From Sphaerosporella brunnea (lineage: Eukaryota; Ascomycota; Pezizomycetes; Pezizales; Pyronemataceae): a stretch of DNA of 64,000 nucleotides. The position numbers were made by a program, and so were the translations under genes. Below the pieces are notes generated by a model. That model did no database searches. It had not been told where the DNA came from and saw nothing but the letters and a program-made list of their open reading frames with translations. Where the stretch lies: assembly GCA_008704415.1 (NCBI GenBank), contig VXIS01000189.1, positions 27,763-91,762 of the forward strand. The letters are read 5' to 3'. Shown piece by piece: positions 22,695 through 32,757 of the stretch (position 1 is the stretch's first letter; every line of letters begins with the position of its first letter).

Positions 22695-24979
22695 TATAAT
22701 TGTTCCTCTCCGGTCGTGGCCGGGACTAACTTAGAGGTTGTCGGGTCTACCACATCGGGCATGGCGTCATCTATGCCAAGGTCCGCTGCACTCGCACCAT
22801 TGGTGGTGGTTAGCTGGGAGATCAGCCGTGGTCGTGGGGTGTCCTTCAGAGTGATGATGGCGGCCTTTGCCGCTTGGCTTGGTGCTATCTCTCTGGGTCT
22901 AGCGGAAGCGTCGCCAGCAGATGCATGGTCGTTGATGCTCGGCCCCGTTGGCGTAGCCTTTGCTTTTTTCCTCGCCTCCTTCTTCTTGGGGCATATGTCG
23001 TTCAACGCAGAATGCTTGCCGTTGCAGTTCGGGCACTTAAGGGTCGCCACGGAGTGTTTGCATTCGCGGCCGGGTTTCTTGTCGCACTCAGCGCAGCCGG
23101 TGATGTTGCACTTGTGGGTGGTGGTAAGGTGCGAACCGCTGCAGTGCGCGCACTTGGGTGGGGCTTGTATCCTCTTGTGGCCACAGTTGAGTGACAAGTG
23201 GCCCCAGCCTGAGCAGTGATCGCAGAAGGCGTCAGGACCTGCTTTTAGGTATGGTTCCGCCTTCAGGCAGCGTCCCGCGAGAAGCAGACCCTTTTGGATG
23301 GCGTGCATAGCGGTGCCGCGGTCTTTGACGGCGAAGGTGACAGAGGAGGCCCGTATGTTGCCGTCTCTGGTGCGTTGTTGGACTAGAGCCTCAGGGACCA
23401 GCCAGCGGACCATCATTGGGATGTCCAGGCCGTCATTATCGGTCATCAGGTCCCGCTTGAGCGTGTCGAGCTTACCGATGTAGCGTTGAGTGTCTACGCC
23501 GTGGAGCTTGATTCTTGTCCATTCCTCATTCGGGCTTACAGCCACTATGGCCGAGTCCAGCCGTCTTGCCGCAGCTAGGATGGTGTCGCTGAAGGTGCAA
23601 ACCTGTACAGCAGTTGCCGAGGGGTATGACAGGGCGGTGACTGTGCCTTTCCGATTCTGGGTTATCTTGGCCAGACGGATGAAGCCAGGAGCTCGTTTAG
23701 CGGCCAGCGCGTCGTTGATAGCTCGAACCAGGTTGGAGCCATAGCTGGCGTTGACGGGGTGCTGCGAGGCACCTTCCTCACGGGCTAGGATGATTGTCCG
23801 TGCTCTGTCGGGGACGTCTTTCTCGGCTGGTTTAAGGGCGGCGATCGGGGTGCCAGTGGCGAGGAGAGCTGTTGTATTGGGGGCCCTGTGGGCCTTCTTC
23901 TTGACGACCGCTGTACAGGACCCGTCCGCCCTAGAGGTGTCGGCCTTGCTTGGTTTGTCTGCCGCCTTGAAGGTGCTTGGTTTCGATGCAGGGCCCGCCT
24001 TGAGTTCCTGTATCTTGGTGGGGTTAGTTGCGTTGTTGGCACGATTGGCCCTTGCTGCAGCCGTGGCTGAACGTTGAAGGATCTTCGGGGGCCTATTCTG
24101 TTCCGTCTGGTGGGGTTGGTTGTCGGTCTTGGGGAGTGCGTGCTGGGATGCTGCGAGGGACTCTTCCTCCCTTGGTCGGACTAGCTGGGCTAGCAGTTGG
24201 AGCTCCACGGCGTGTTCTTCTTCGGTCCTGTTCATGACTTCTGCCTCCTCCTCTTCACTCATCCACTCCATTGATGCGCTCGGTTGGGATGCTGTAGCTG
24301 GAGTCGGAGCTACAACTGCCTTGTGTTTGGAGGCGGGGGGGCTGTGCGTTTCAGGGCTGACCGTGCCCTGAGACGTTGCTTGTACAGTTGGCCGTTGCTG
24401 TGCTGCGACCACGCGTTCTAGTTCCTCCACCTTCGCGACAAGCGGTCCGGTGATGTCGGCGATCATTTGGAGCACGCGGTTTGCGTGCGTCTCGAAGTCA
24501 GAGCTCAGTTGGTTCAGGTGGCCGGTTAGGGCCTCCCTGATGGTGTCGCGGATAGTGGAGTCCACCAACCTGACGTAGCTGAGCGCTTCTTCGAATCGCC
24601 GTTTCTTGGGTTGTGCAGGTGGGCTGTCGAACGTGGTGGGGGTGCTTGAAAAGATCGAGTCCATTGTCGGCCTGGGGGTGTGATCTTTCAGGCCACGCGT
24701 CATGGCGCGAGTCATGCGTGGCGCACCTAGTGCGCCCGGAGTAGGTGGGGTCGGGTCTGGAGCGGCAGGGCTGGTCTGGGGTTCGGCGGGCGTCATGGCG
24801 ACGGGCAGGGGCGATGGTGCGGCGGGTGCGGGCACCGGCGTCGGGGTCAAAATTGGTTCGGACCACTGGGACGCGCCTTGTAGGTCCATCACTATGTCTT
24901 CTGCGTCGTTTGCGTCGCCCATTTGGGACGACGCGATCGGGTCGGCCGGGTCCTCAAAGGGGTGCGCGGCGTTGGTCAT
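22694..24979 (-). CDS. LINE ORF1: nucleic-acid-binding Gag-like protein (761 aa)
   Basis: Upstream frame of the element. A proline- and acid-rich N-terminus is followed by a helical stretch (RDTIREALTGHLNQLSSDFE) likely to mediate oligomerisation. The C-terminal region has successive zinc-knuckle-like sites: CDHCSGWGHLSLNC, CAHCSGSHLTTTHKC and CPNCNGKHSALNDIC. In this class ORF1 packages element RNA. The stop codon TAA overlaps the ORF2 ATG by one base. Start chosen at the first Met (MTNAAHPF). Confidence 0.92.
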   Translation of the reverse strand: MTNAAHPFEDPADPIASSQMGDANDAEDIVMDLQGASQWSEPILTPTPVPAPAAPSPLPVAMTPAEPQTSPAAPDPTPPTPGALGAPRMTRAMTRGLKDHTPRPTMDSIFSSTPTTFDSPPAQPKKRRFEEALSYVRLVDSTIRDTIREALTGHLNQLSSDFETHANRVLQMIADITGPLVAKVEELERVVAAQQRPTVQATSQGTVSPETHSPPASKHKAVVAPTPATASQPSASMEWMSEEEEAEVMNRTEEEHAVELQLLAQLVRPREEESLAASQHALPKTDNQPHQTEQNRPPKILQRSATAAARANRANNATNPTKIQELKAGPASKPSTFKAADKPSKADTSRADGSCTAVVKKKAHRAPNTTALLATGTPIAALKPAEKDVPDRARTIILAREEGASQHPVNASYGSNLVRAINDALAAKRAPGFIRLAKITQNRKGTVTALSYPSATAVQVCTFSDTILAAARRLDSAIVAVSPNEEWTRIKLHGVDTQRYIGKLDTLKRDLMTDNDGLDIPMMVRWLVPEALVQQRTRDGNIRASSVTFAVKDRGTAMHAIQKGLLLAGRCLKAEPYLKAGPDAFCDHCSGWGHLSLNCGHKRIQAPPKCAHCSGSHLTTTHKCNITGCAECDKKPGRECKHSVATLKCPNCNGKHSALNDICPKKKEARKKAKATPTGPSINDHASAGDASARPREIAPSQAAKAAIITLKDTPRPRLISQLTTTNGASAADLGIDDAMPDVVDPTTSKLVPATTGEEQL

Positions 24980-25336
24980 GGCAGCCGTGACTGCGTTCGT
25001 AGCGACGGCTACGGCTCGCTTGTGGCCTTTTTGTTCTGCGCCCGTGGGCGTGAAGCGGGAGAGTTTTTCGCGATCGGGGTTTTGTCCAATAAGGGAGAGA
25101 CACGTATCGGCTTGGCGTTACCGAGCGCGATGCGTGTGAGGTGTGGGTCGGTTGCGTGAGTTGATCTTTGTCGCGCTTTGTCTACTTGGTAATAGGTGTC
25201 GGAGATGGTAGTGGGGTATCTGTAGATGTACTGACTGCGACGCCACCTGCACACGCGAGGCGGCCACCTACTTCAGGCACAACGGTATGGTTTACAGCGC
25301 GGTCTTTAGAATAGCAGGGCTAATTTCACAGAAATC

Positions 25337-25788
25337 ATGGCGGTCAATAAATCGAGGAAGCGCGCCAGCAAGCGTGCCGGCAAGCGAGCTACTGCACCCA
25401 CCATCAACCCCCAGCCTGTGGTTCGCCCAATCGTCCCAGGTGGCCACAAGGAAACTGCGGGGACTGACCGGTGAGTGTCCTTTTACCTTTTCCAGCAAAA
25501 ATAATGAGCGAGCCATCACCATCCATGTGAAGGCGATTGTGAAGAAAGGGAGAGCCTACTATGCGGACAAGAAGAAGGGGGTTGGGTTCTGGGATGCCCA
25601 TAATAAATACTATGAGGACAAAATGGAGCAGAGAGGTAAATACAACGTGAATATGTAAACATATAAGCTGTGCCTAACTGAAAATAGCGAGCACGGAGGC
25701 CAAGAAAAAAGAAAGTCAGGCGAAATATAGAGAAAAGCACAGGGAGGAAATCCGGGAGAGAGTAAAGTTAAGTCAGGCTAGCTCATGA
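25337..25788 (+). CDS. small basic protein, three exons (124 aa), unrecognised
   Basis: ATG at 25337 sits in a good context (AAATCATGG). Proposed exons are 25337-25470, 25496-25635 and 25688-25788, totalling 375 bases in frame. The N-terminus is very basic (MAVNKSRKRASKRAGKR); the middle is ITIHVKAIVKKGRAYYADKK, then GVGFWDAHNKYYEDK; the end is a charged helix (KYREKHREEIRER). Intron 2 (52 bases) has GTAAAT, a CTAAC branch-like site and TAG. Intron 1 is only 25 bases (GTGAGT...CCAG), unusually short, so a sequencing slip or a different 5' end is possible. It lies head-to-head with the LINE 5' end. No family recognised. Confidence 0.45.
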
Positions 25789-25814
25789 ATGTCTGTTGTC
25801 TATGGTTATACCTC

Positions 25815-25975
25815 TTGATCACTTTGATGCCCACGAGTGTCGATGTCATCCATGATAATTACACCCATATACCCACGAGTTTTCGTGCCATCCGTGATGG
25901 TTACATGTCATCGGCGATGGTTACACCGCCCTGTACCCAAATACCCGCGAGTTGTCGGGTTAGGGTTGCATCACG
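25815..25975. repeat. degenerate tandem repeat, about 35-45 bp units
   Basis: About three imperfect units share TACCCACGAGT, TCGTGCCATCCGTGATGG and GGTTACA words. The last unit drifts to CCCGCGAGTTGTCGGG. No coding content. Confidence 0.5.
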
Positions 25976-26011
25976 ACCCCCACTACTAAAATTCACACCA
26001 ACAAGGATATG

Positions 26012-26066
26012 CCTTCACAAATCCTTGTGTTTAGACTTAAGATCAAAAGTGTTGCCGTACGTGGTG
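26012..26066. repeat. inverted partner of the 18.56-18.62 kb repeat
   Basis: ATCCTTGTGTTTAGACTTAA, then GATCAAAAGTGTTGCCGTAC, matches the reverse complement of 18565-18617 with few differences. The two copies flank the LINE and its neighbours in opposite orientation. Confidence 0.65.
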
Positions 26067-26561
26067 ATGCGGATGCGGGGTCACGCCTCAATGAGCTGCA
26101 ACGCAACCGAATCAACTCACTGCCTCTTTGTGTGTTGTGCAACAACAGTGGCCCCCTTTCTGCCTTGACATCATGGTGTTGTGGCTTTTTATACCCTCCT
26201 TAATTGTGGTCACTAACTATGTACTGGTACTACCTCACCCTGCTGATTCAGACCCCCAATCACCGTATTGTTTCCATACGCGAGTATCTCTGATGCTTGG
26301 TTAACGCTTGGTTTTCGACATGACCATTGGTGTGCAGATACAGGGAATGCACCCAACTCACAGACACTGCTGCAAACCTGGCTAGAAGCGTTGGCGATCA
26401 TCAGCTGAACTGCGGTACCCTCAGAAAACGCCCCCAGCACTGCCCAAGAGCCGATGCACGGTCACGAATGCCGAAGGCCAGAGGTTGATATCGGTATAGT
26501 GAACGTCAATCATGGCCGCGGAGTGCTGAAGAAGTTTGGATAAGTTGCACTGCAGAGAGGA

Positions 26562-26680
26562 TACCGTATTATCTCGGTGCTAAGGCAATGTGGCTAAGCG
26601 ACTTTGCCATGAGGCTGAGTGACTTCTCGACAGAGCGCAGTGACTTTGCCACATTGACTTAGTACCGAGATAATCCGGTA
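26562..26680. repeat. inverted repeat with 33-bp arms and 53-bp loop
   Basis: The left arm 26562-26594 (TACCGTATTATCTCGGTGCT...) pairs with the right arm 26648-26680 (...AGTACCGAGATAATCCGGTA) with few mismatches. The loop contains direct copies of a GTGACTT-type word. It could be a tiny foldback/MITE or a transcribed hairpin. No coding potential. Confidence 0.7.
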
Positions 26681-27209
26681 GCTCAGAATGTAATCGGTGA
26701 AAACAGGGCAGTTTAACACGTTTGTGCCAGGGAGTGAAAGCGAGAAAGGATTGGGTTCTCAGAAAATTCAAAATTCCATGGTTGTTGGAATATATTGGGT
26801 TGGCATCGGTGCCGGTGGTCTGTTAGGGATAACGTTGCCAGTACTAGTGTGTTGTTGATATTGGGTGAAACCTGCAGCGTCGAAAAGAGCTGAATGATTG
26901 ACCCGTGTGGGATGAGCCTTTTTCAAAAACGGGCTTTCACGAGCGGGGGGAGCTGGAGGTGGGGTGGGAAGGGATTGGGATCAGGGTTCCTGCCGCATGC
27001 ACGATTCCTAGCTTTCATAAGTCCTTAGTCGACCAAATTGTTCCAACACTCGCGCTGTTAAAAGTGGGGGTTGTGCGGCAATTTTAACGATAGTAGGTTT
27101 CTGGGATTTCCGATACTTTTGGCGTACACAATCTAGTTATGTCAGTACGTCTACATCACATCGAGGATTTACGCCAGCAGATCTGAAGAACGCAAGAGCT
27201 AGCTGAGAA

Positions 27210-27695
27210 TATATGCCGTTGAGCATGTGTGTGCGAGACATGGCGACGTCAATTGAGCAACTTTCTATCAGGAAAGGGCGGCGCCATCATCGGGAGCAGG
27301 ATGCAACAACGATCGGAGGATCGAGCTGATCTCTCTCGGAAGAGGTTTTCGGGCTGGTTGAACATCGAGTACGAACAGAGCTGAAGAATATGCAGCCGCT
27401 CGAGCTAGAGCTAGCTGAGGAGTTACATGCCGTGGTATGTGGGTGTGTGCGAGACATGGAGGCGTCAATTGAGTAACTTTCTATCGGAAGCAGGATGCAA
27501 ACAACGATCGGAGGATCGAGCTGATCTCTCTCGGAAGAGGTTTTCGGGCTGGTTGAACATCGAGTACGAACAGAGCTGAAGAATATGCAGCCGCTCGAGC
27601 TAGAGCTAGCTGAGGAGTTACATGCCGTGGTATGTGTGTGTGTGCGAGACATGGAGACGTCAATTGAGCAACTTTCTATCAGGAAAGGGCGGCGC
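27210..27695. repeat. tandem duplication, about 194-bp unit, about 2.5 copies
   Basis: GCAGGATG starts units at 27296 and 27490 (period 194). Each unit carries AACGATCGGAGGATCGAG, GAAGAGGTTTTCGGGCTGG, GCTCGAGCTAGAGCTAGCTG and TGTGTGCGAGACATGG. Partial copies lie before 27296 and after 27680. The open frames inside are translations of the repeat. It sits directly upstream of the 222-aa gene promoter. Confidence 0.85.
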
Positions 27696-27738
27696 CAGTT
27701 CTCTCGGGGGAGGCTTTCGGATGGTGGAAGAAGCACAA

Positions 27739-27745
27739 TATAAAA
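27739..27745 (+). promoter_or_regulatory. TATA box of the 222-aa gene
   Basis: TATAAAA about 170 bases before the ATG at 27912, just after the tandem duplication ends. A C/A-rich 5' leader follows. Confidence 0.6.
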
Positions 27746-27911
27746 ACTCAGGCATCCGCGGCTGACTTGTAACTACAGAACCTCCTCCCCTCACAGCAAA
27801 CCCACTCATCCATCGCAAAGACCACCCAGCCATCACATCACCGCGTACACCATCCCCTCACAACTCCTGACAATTATTTTCCCACCTGTTCATTGCGTTT
27901 CCGATCGTACA

Positions 27912-28580
27912 ATGTCTACCGCTTCCGCTGCTCCCGCCGACGTCCCCATGTGGAAGCACAAGCTCCTGACCATGGCAGCCTTCTACAAGGACTGTCACCA
28001 TGAGGGCAACATGGACAAGTTCTTCGAAGTCTATCCGGCGGCGCAGTCCTTGCAAGCGCAGGTGCTCGCCCTGAGCGATCCCTCCTCCCCCCCTGAGGCG
28101 ATGAGTGTGGCCGAAGCCCCCGAGCCCTCTGGGCTTCCGGCCGATACCACGGAGGCGCTGAAGAAGGTTGGCGGGGGCATGATCACGGAACACCAGGAGG
28201 GGTCTGACGAGATGAAAGGTCTGACGGACCAGCTTAAGCAAGATCCGAAGCCGAACAAGGACTCGTGGAAAGACAAGATCAACAAGAAGCGGGAGGAGCT
28301 GAAGAAGAAGTCGGCCCAGATCATCGACGAAAAGACCGACAGCGCAATCGCGGTGATCGAGAAGCTTCCCGAATCCCAGCGCGACACTGCCGCCGACTTC
28401 TGGGGCAACATCGCTTCCGGATTTCTCAAGTTTTGGGATACCATCTGGACTTGGCTCCAGAACGTTTGGCAGGCTGTCGTCCAGTGGTTCTCCGAGATGT
28501 GGGAGAAGATCAAGCAGGGCTTTCAGGAGGTCGGAAAGGCCTTTGTCAGCGCTTGGAACTGGCTTAAGTCGCTGTTTTGA
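27912..28580 (+). CDS. 222-aa protein with Trp-rich amphipathic C-terminus
   Basis: Intronless, ATG at 27912. A Pro/Ala N-terminal third (WKHKLLTMAAFYKDC) is followed by a highly charged Lys/Glu helix (KINKKREELKKKSAQIID). Then comes the block shared with the 197-aa gene (AIAVIEKLPESQRDTAADF). The last 55 residues are an unusual Trp/Phe-rich amphipathic run (KFWDTIWTWLQNVW, VVQWFSEMWEKIK, SAWNWLKSLF) with about eight tryptophans. It looks suited to binding or inserting into a membrane. No signal peptide and no named family. The promoter has a TATA box and upstream tandem repeats, suggesting inducible expression (inference). Confidence 0.8.
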   Translation: MSTASAAPADVPMWKHKLLTMAAFYKDCHHEGNMDKFFEVYPAAQSLQAQVLALSDPSSPPEAMSVAEAPEPSGLPADTTEALKKVGGGMITEHQEGSDEMKGLTDQLKQDPKPNKDSWKDKINKKREELKKKSAQIIDEKTDSAIAVIEKLPESQRDTAADFWGNIASGFLKFWDTIWTWLQNVWQAVVQWFSEMWEKIKQGFQEVGKAFVSAWNWLKSLF

Positions 28581-28825
28581 TGAAGGTTTTTGTCGCACCG
28601 TCGCAACAGGTTTTTTTGGTTGGATTTTTATGAGGTCATGATATGATTGGGGTCGCACTCAGTTTTGTGCTTTGTTTTTTGTTTGTTTTTTCCGATCTCT
28701 CACATTGATTGTATGCGGGTGGACATTGAGGCACAAACATGGAAATATTGATATTCTCAAATTGACTAGCAGTGATGATTGCACGCAATAAAGTCACGTG
28801 ATAGCGATATTGCAGCTAGTGATAT

Positions 28826-29010
28826 TGTTTTTTTGTTTCAATCATACTGTATTCGACCGCTTGCAGGCAGGCCAGCCTACGAAGCAGACGATCTCCCGTC
28901 GCCATCAACTTTTTCCAACCTTCGAGACCAACAACCCCACAACCACACCGTTACATGATGTCTGCGCGCATGCGCCGAGTTCCTCGTCCACCAGCACCGA
29001 GCGAACGTTT
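28826..29010. repeat. dispersed repeat, copy 2 (partners near 10.3 and 18.65 kb)
   Basis: Begins with TTTTGTTTCAATCATACTG, then TATTCGACCGCTTGC, also present in diverged form at 18630-18668. It continues with GCAGGCCAGCCTACGAAGC and later blocks matching 10285-10450. The mosaic suggests a longer parent element of which each locus retains a part. Confidence 0.6.
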
Positions 29011-30849
29011 AATAGACCATGTCCGACAGGGGTCACAGGTACCATGTTATACCATGAAGGGGGAAGTTTGCCGCACAGACAGTCGCAACACTTCAATGCG
29101 ACGAAGCAGCTGCCGTTGAGAATTTTTCGATTTTCACCGTATTTTTACGACAAAAAACGATGAAGATATCCATACGAACCGCACACCACACCACGCCCCC
29201 CAAAGGTGAAATTAAACTGCTTAGTCGTCGCATCTTTCCAACCGACCGCGATCTGGCATACTTTAATTCAACGTCGAAAATGGGTGTATCTTATACTCGA
29301 GTAGATGGGGTAATACATTCCAAGCGGGGCTGATGAGGGTGCTTCTGTTGGAGTTAAGGGGCAATCGAAAAGAGAAAAGCAAGAAGCAAACCAGAATGGA
29401 AACTAAAGTGGGCGGGCAGCGGAAGTGGGTGTGATGAGTGACATGATGTGATGTATTATACTACTCTAGTCCCTTCCCTGCAGAAGGTATCGGTTCCCCA
29501 TTTTTCAAAATACAGAGAGCTCAGTATTTTCAACGTCGGTTCCCGTAAAAATCTCAAGTGTAACATTGGCTACCACCTCGACCCGCCGGAGTGAATGCCA
29601 TCACATCCTCCCGTATTCCACACACGTACCTGTTGCCCCGCGTGATGGCTCTGTGTGGGAACGAAAAAACTGACCTCTTGAGGTCCCTTTTTTTTTTTAG
29701 CTCCTCACAGTTCCCGGTTCTGAACTCCCTCGAACTGAATCCATCCAAACGGGCCATAAAGAGGAAGCAGAAACCCCCTGACTACAACAGCCTTGATTCT
29801 GTAACCGCACGGATTCGCTCCACAGCGATTCAAATGCGACAAAGAAGTTTCTTGCTTGTGGCTGTTCAATCGACATACGTAAAACAGGAAATTAGCCCCC
29901 CACATACATCGATGTACATACAACTTACCTTGTGCTTCCTTTGTGAACCTATTGGCCATTATTGGGAAAAGTATGCCGATAATTTAGTGATGGACACGAG
30001 CTGAGCTGGGTTGAGATTTTGCTCGAACGAAGACGTTTCACGCTCGAGTTTTAACTTAGAATTTACGTCCCTCTGTGCGCGTACTAATCGCCCAAGGAAG
30101 ATGAAGTGGGGGTGTGCGAAACAGCGAGTGACAGCGCAGTAAACATGAGTGATAGCCTATGATCACAATTTGCGGCCCCGATCACAACCCCGCCCACCAG
30201 CTCCCGTACCTCAGGCGCCGGCAACATATCAAACAATGCTTGCCAGTGTGACAAACCAACGGCCTATGCTTGCTGTTTGGCCCTGCCAGTGGGCTGAGCA
30301 CCGTATTAGATGGCCGACATGGCCAATCTGCACAATACTCACATAACACAAACGTGCGCTGAGTACTTGTACATATTGTGCTTACATAATCGGCCTCCTT
30401 CTACTCATCATCACACTCCGACTTGTGGTTTGCCCTGGTCGCAACGATGAGCTGGCGTTGCTCGCTCAACCCTGCTCCTCCCAGTCTCCGGAGGCTACTG
30501 GGATCCGGAGCCCCAGTGGCGAATGGAGAAAACAACTGCGGCGGCGATGCCTCAGCACCTCTCTAGGCCGCCGGGGATACACTCGGCGTCGTACCGCCAC
30601 CTACCCCCCACCGGCACCACCTAGACCTCCATCCATCCGGTCACTAGCCTTTTCGACGAGCTGAGGCCAACTCCGCTAGCCCACGGCTGGCCATCGGATT
30701 GGAATTCATTTTGCACCGCCCATAGAACAATATCAGCTTTAAAAAGTACTTTTGTAGGGCCTGCTCGAGCTCACGAGCCGAGCCTGGAAAACTCCCGAGC
30801 CGACTCGAGCCTACCCACCGGCTCAACTCGAGCCGGCTCGTGTCCATCA
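29011..30849. other. intergenic, no gene seen
   Basis: No supported reading frame. Near 30765-30842, just beyond the P450 stop, is a cluster of GAGCCG/CGGCTC words with small palindromes such as CTCGAGCCGGCTCG. Confidence 0.5.
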
Positions 30850-32757
30850 CTATGCAGCCGATTTATTTCCCCATTCTTCTTCCTCGGCAAAAACCTGATC
30901 GACAAAGCCGGCACCCGCAACGAAAAGTGGTCCAGATGGTGATCGAGGTACGTCTTCCGTGCCATGATTCGCCAATGCTAGATCAAAGTTGAGGGCAACT
31001 CTACTCAGCACCATCCGCATCTCCAAGCAAGCCCGCGGGTTTCCCGCACATTGATACGGCCCTAAGCCTTTGTTACTGAGTGGGTATACACCAGCGTGTA
31101 AATGTGGAACAGACCGAGTGTGAACGGCATGAAAACACGACTATCTCTGACCGGCTCGGGCATTTCCTCTGTCCAGCGCTCAGCAACAAACTCGAACGGG
31201 CGCTCATAATACCTTCCGTCGCGGCCGATAGCGTGCACGGGTACACTGATGATGGTGCTGCCAGGGACGTAAACGCCCTCGATGGTAATTCCCTCGGGCG
31301 GAGTTTCCCTCGGTAGCGCGCTAGGTATCAGTGGTTGCAGCCGTAAAAATTCATGGATAACGCCGCCGAGATATGGTGTGTGAGAGCCGACAGAGTTGGA
31401 GTATTCACGATCGCCGCCCGTGAAATCTTGATCGAGGATACGCTGTAGCTTTTTATAGATGGTCGGATTGGCTGCCATGTAGCACCAGACGCCTACAATC
31501 GCGCTGGCCACGGTGTCGCTGTACTCAACTATCAGCAACAGGTCCGCTGGGGAGTAAGAGTAACATGCACACACACAGCTTCCGGCAGCCACTGTCAGAC
31601 GGGAGTCCAAGTTACGGGCAATCTCTGTCAGTGTGAAAAGGCCCTCAGGGTCATTGACAAGCCTAGAGACAATGCTACCATTGGGCTTTTCTCCGGCTTC
31701 CCTTTTCTACGGTGCTTGTCAGCTGTGGAAGCGCCGAATTTGGGGATTGGGGTAGTAGGTACAATACGAACCTTGATCTCCTGGTTCAGCTCATTGTTAC
31801 ACCAGTCCTGAAAAGGCTCGAGCGCTTTTGCCGCGCCGGGAAGGGAAATCAGCAGTCGTAGCGCCGCCCCATGCAATGTGGAACGTGGTTCCGAAGTGCC
31901 ACTGCAAATACTAATCATAGTAATCAACCGCAGTACTATCCGAAAAAGCGGTTGAAAGGAAAGATGAGTAAACCATAGAGCTGATAAGCTGTATGCCTCT
32001 CCAGATTTTTCAACATCCTGTAAGATTTCCCTAGCCGATCTGCCACCTTGTCAGCAGCGATGACACCAGGGGGGAGGGGGCCAACAATTCCCATAGTATC
32101 AAAGGCAAGCCAACGCGTCCACGCCACCGCATCGATCGCCTTACCATCCATCCCGTGCAACTGGCAACTGCAGCGCCGTTGAAGGGACGGCTCCAGGCCT
32201 TTCGGCGATCACTGTGGATTTCCTTGTTTCGGACGCTGAAAATGGAGCCGTGGTTATCGTCGCCTGGGATGAGCGCTGAACCGCTGCTGTATATCGCGGG
32301 AATTGCGGCAGCCACGGTGGTGGAGAGCTCACGGGGATCTGAGAAGCATGAAAACCTCCAACCTCATAGGGTGGCACTGGAGCAACCGATCATAGCTAAC
32401 GTAACAAGGAAAAGCAACAAGGACAGGCTCTTGCTCACCAATTCTTACCCAGTCTCCATACCGCTGGTGAAGCTGCATCGTCAACACGTGCGCCTGGGGT
32501 TTGTTTGCAACCCTTAAAAAAGTCCACAACTTCGACGCCTTAGCAAAAAACGGGCCTGGAAACCTGCGAAGGCGATGGAAAAACAATCGGTGGGTAAGAA
32601 CACTGGAAAGCAAGCCGCTATCGAAGACGACCGCCGTCATCCCCACGCTTTTCGCCGCGGCTTGGAAACCATGTGTGGCATGGAAAATGCTGAGGAGTAA
32701 GCCGCAGACAACGGCAGCACCAGCCGAGCGTGCAAGGAAGTGGTGCAAATCCAGCAT
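30850..32757 (-). pseudogene. cytochrome P450, probably damaged or unusually spliced
   Basis: The N-terminus from Met 32757 has a membrane anchor (SAGAAVVCGLLLSIF) and the P450 proline-rich hinge and A-helix region (RFPGPFFAKASKLW; YGDWVRI). Further pieces follow in shifting frames: the C-helix region SDRRKAWSRPF, an I-helix-like AGS/DTVAS interrupted by an insert containing GT and AG sites, the K-helix EFLR, then ERW and FMPF. A 3' intron restores the haem-binding FTLGPYQCAG with its cysteine, and the frame runs to a stop at 30850. The segment between the C helix and FDTMG is shorter than usual and shifts frame near 32150. It may therefore be a pseudogene or contain an intron I cannot place. 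P450s are ER-anchored monooxygenases. An adenylation gene lies divergently 1.2 kb away. Confidence 0.72.

Larger units (their letters stand above)
18773..25280 (-). mobile_element. Tad-like non-LTR retrotransposon, apparently intact ORFs
   Basis: Two long uninterrupted frames on the minus strand overlap by one base at 22694 in a TAATG stop-start. This is the two-ORF layout of fungal I/Tad-clade LINEs. After the ORF2 stop (18831) only about 58 bases remain before the unique flank, ending in about three copies of a TTTGTCTTTCC-type unit. That is typical of a LINE 3' tail. The 5' boundary is not certain; 24980 to about 25280 is taken as 5' UTR. I did not find a convincing target-site duplication. 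The absence of stop codons in more than 6 kb of coding sequence argues against heavy RIP damage and for recent activity. Confidence 0.85.

Noticed and set aside
27287..27736. 149-codon minus-strand frame
   Set aside because: It is an internally repeated translation of the 194-bp tandem unit; the protein repeats itself with the DNA period.
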